Source of the DNA: Azadirachta indica
Taxonomy: Eukaryota > Streptophyta > Magnoliopsida > Sapindales > Meliaceae
Direction of reading: 5' to 3'
DNA: 64,000 nucleotides
Assembly: GCA_022749755.1 (NCBI GenBank)
Contig: CM040443.1
Location: forward strand, 1,217,191 to 1,281,190
Part shown: in pieces, positions 61,655 through 64,000 of the stretch
Position numbering within the stretch: the stretch's first letter is position 1
Layout of the letters: every line of letters begins with the position of its first letter
The notes under the pieces: generated by a model
What the model was told of the DNA's origin: nothing
The model's database searches: none
The model's input: the letters and a program-made list of their open reading frames with translations, nothing else
Position numbers and translations under genes: made by a program

Positions 61655-63034
61655 ATAAAAATAAAAGGAATGATTTATGGTGGTAGTAAGTTTATATAAA
61701 TATATATATATATATCTTTGCTTTCGCAATTGGAAACTAAGAGGCAGGAAACGAAATTAGGAAGAAAAGAAAAGGAAAGGAAAGAAAGGAAAAAAAAAGA
61801 AAGGAGGTTCGGTGTGAGTTTCATATTTTAGATGATTAATTTTAATTTTTAAAAATTAATATATTATTTCATTTAGCTGTAGAAAATTAAACTATTAGTA
61901 TATAGATATATATTTAAACATATATACATTTTAGGTAACAAAATTTGAATTTTTTGATCATCATTCATTATTATTTGTTAAATTGGTATTAGAAGGAAAA
62001 GGACAGACCAACAGAGACATAAAAAATTATTATGTGTATGTTAGGTAGGTATTTATATACATTTGGTAGATTTTGGTTTTAAAACTGAAAAGTAGGGTGT
62101 TTAATTACAGTTGATGTTTTGATAAATGCGTATAAATTCCTAAATCACTACATTTTGATCCAATTAATTATTTTTCGAATTGGATTTAAATAGTAATTTT
62201 CATAGGAATGTTAAAAATTATATCAATACGTGTTGTATTTTTATAAATATATGGTTTGTATAGAAATGTTGTGAAATAAATCAATAAATGAGAATGTGAT
62301 GGCCATGATTGTTGTTGTGATGTAACACTAGTGTTTGGGGTGACGGTCTCTGGGAATAATGCCCCTAAAAGTCGTTTTGCTGAGGCGACAGTTCTTGGGA
62401 ATAATGCCTTTAAAGATTGTTTTTGATGGGATGACCATCTCTGGGAATAATTCCTCTAAAGTATGTATGGCCAGTTTTTTAGACGGAGATCCTTCAGAAT
62501 AATGCCCATAAAGTGCGCAAGCACAAAATTTATCGAAATTTTTTTTATATATAATGGAATTAATGTGTTTTATATTGTTTGTATGAACATTGAAATTGAA
62601 ATTTTGGTTTGATATCTTACTATACTTTTTGTTGCAAATTAAGCAGTGTTTTGATTTCCAAATTTGTTTATTACAAATTTTAAAACTGTTTTTGTGTACA
62701 AATGTTTACTGCGCATTAGCTTATCTATATTTTTAAAATTTAGGTGACGCAAGAGATTCTTGTAAGTAGAAGACAAAAGGATACTCCAGTACAAAAATTT
62801 TGCTACTTTTGAAACTATGCAATTATAGGAGTAGGATTTTGCAAAGTATAGTTTTGATGTAATTTTTATGCTTGTACTTGGATTTTAGAAGTCATAGAAC
62901 TAATTATATTTTGTTGAGTAATAAAATAAAGCAGTTGGCATTTAATTTTATTGAAAATATTTAGAGTAAAATTTGATGTAAACTATTTTATAACAAAAAT
63001 TCTATCAAAATTTCTTAAAATTAGGGATGTTACA
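61302..63034 (+). mobile_element. Solo LTR with 5-bp TSD inside the copia gag
   Basis: 1733 bp, TGTAATTC...TGTTACA, flanked by GTTTA at 61297-61301 and 63035-63039. Removing it rejoins the gag text (TSTTK | LRKLTIKF). It is the same family as the LTRs at 28790 and 32743, sharing most of its length, but it has four ~45-bp subrepeats (about 62335-62520) instead of three. A (TA)n tract lies at about 61631-61656. No internal region or second LTR is present, so it arose by LTR-LTR recombination. Confidence 0.9.
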
Positions 63035-63372
63035 GTTTAGTTGTAGAAGTACTACCAAGCTTCTCCTTAAGGGCAAACAACATCTCTTGGCCCATCTAGT
63101 ATTGCTCATGCTCGTATAAGAGATCATCATGCATACTATTCAACAATGTTATGTGAACATTACTATTTTTGTTTTCCAAGCTTTATATGCTTCCATGTCT
63201 TTCCTATTTTGAATAGTGTTACCTCAGGTAATTGAACCATCACATTGTTCAAGGCCTTAAGAGATTCTTGTTCTTTCAAGATAAATTGAATTTTACAGTG
63301 CTATTTGTCATAATTGTTACTATTAAGTTTTTCTCTCTTATTCAACCACACCACAATGTTCTCAGAAGCCAT

Positions 63373-64000
63373 GTTAAACTACCACATAAAGACATATTTA
63401 TAGTGTAAGCATTTTAAATGACACATATTTTATATATATGTAGCAACCTAAATGATACAAGAATATTAAAAGAAATATATTTGAAAAATTCATCAATGTT
63501 TCCAATCATCTTATATTTCAAATATGATAAGTTCATCAAACATATGCGCAATACTAGTTCTTTTAAGAATGTTTCAACATACTTCATGCGAGTAATACAC
63601 ATGCAAAAATTTTTAGTAAAGACTAGAGAGGCCATAATGCTCCCACTTAAAAGCTCGATTCCTTGGGCAATTATATCCCTTTTAACAGAATTTTTCAAAT
63701 GTACATATTTCAAACACCTTATACCTTTACGCTAGCAGTACCCCAAAAAAATTTTTAGAAAAAAACTGAAGAGATCATATTGATCCAACTTAAAATCCAA
63801 ATTTTTTAAATAGTTATAGCCTTTTTAAATAATATTAAAATAGATTTTAAATAATATTAGTTTTAAAAAATTGCGTTTCATTGATACGAAAATTTAATAT
63901 TATAAATTAATTTTCATTGACATATTTTATTTTTTTAAATAAATTAATTTTTGAAAATCTTTATCTCGTAGTTGGAGACATACCCGCCATGTATTAGAAG
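63373..64000. other. AT-rich flank with dispersed repeats
   Basis: 63812-63905 matches 43040-43140 (AAATAGATTTTAAATAATATTAG, AAAAAATTGCGTTTCATT). 63937-64000 matches 14462-14522 and runs off the window edge. Overlapping ~100-codon frames on both strands at 63414-63735 are by-products with no motif. Confidence 0.5.

Larger units (their letters stand above)
58410..63372 (-). pseudogene. Ty1/copia gag-pol remnant, minus strand
   Basis: Read downwards from an ATG at 63372. Gag start: MASENIVVWLNKREKLN, with TMALK-type gag features to 63040. Then a solo LTR insertion (61302-63034). Gag resumes at 61301 with LRKLTIKFNSY and GQHLKDMPNMI. Protease/linker at 60718-60560. GAG-pre-integrase LRHIGQDRMNRLLKKGL at 60330-60270. 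Integrase end SYWGDALFTTTYVLN and SKSVSRTPYELL near 59850-59740. A C-terminal piece YQLWTSKKPDLMHLQPYG near 58990, then VFIGEQIDRTVIELEFTNVT at 58880. RT start EEEIESMRVNQVWYLVDLPP down to 58430, with a stop where the invariant Trp of G-N-K-W is expected. No RT core or RNase H; no flanking LTR identified. Confidence 0.85.

Noticed and set aside
63414..63735. Overlapping ~100-codon frames on both strands
   Set aside because: Mutual shadows with no family motif; likely chance in AT-rich DNA.
1..64000. Search for a novel multi-gene defence or biosynthetic system
   Set aside because: Beyond the BAHD copies, all coding-like text belongs to transposon families; no further co-located enzyme or regulator genes were seen.

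Overview
This window looks like eudicot plant nuclear DNA: very AT-rich, with introns bounded by GT..AG, TATA-box promoters, poly-purine and dinucleotide tracts, and dense, mutually nested plant transposons. I cannot name the species from sequence alone. Only one protein-coding gene looks intact: a BAHD acyltransferase of the HCT/HQT (hydroxycinnamoyl-CoA:shikimate/quinate hydroxycinnamoyltransferase) type, in two exons at 38898-40360 on the plus strand. No rRNA, tRNA, CRISPR array, plasmid or bacterial feature was seen.

Layout. 1-6700: gene-free, with a long terminal-inverted-repeat (TIR) foldback element (about 2245-3380) and a 142-bp hairpin (3966-4107). 6715-9035: a broken BAHD paralogue with its promoter. 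10359-15560: a CACTA-type terminus, LTR-like sequence and dispersed repeats. 16999-19748: two non-autonomous Mutator-like elements, each flanked by a perfect 10-bp target-site duplication. 20310-26340: a ~200-bp tandem array split by a decayed Ty1/copia element (20663-25991). 26725-35440: a decayed MuDR-type (MULE) transposase gene split by a non-autonomous LTR retrotransposon (28790-34303, 5-bp target duplication AAAGC). 37455-40555: the intact BAHD gene with its upstream repeats. 41060-46885: tandem repeats, a second foldback and a third copy of the BAHD upstream region that has lost its coding part. 46885-57715: LTR fragments, segmental duplications, a LINE fragment and small hAT-like elements. 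58410-63372: a minus-strand copia remnant whose gag is split by a solo LTR (61302-63034, target duplication GTTTA) of the same family as the element inside the MULE.

The biology of the window is therefore a small BAHD cluster (one apparently functional copy, one pseudogene, one orphan promoter) spread by duplication and then invaded by transposons. The most interesting point is that the broken BAHD copy keeps the canonical acceptor-pocket residues (Arg before the DFGWG box, and its Trp), while the intact copy has Leu and Cys there, suggesting a changed or lost acceptor preference. I did not find evidence of a wholly new biological system. The rest of the value lies in clear nested-insertion histories and in unclassified repeat families. 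Identity between copies was judged by eye, not computed.
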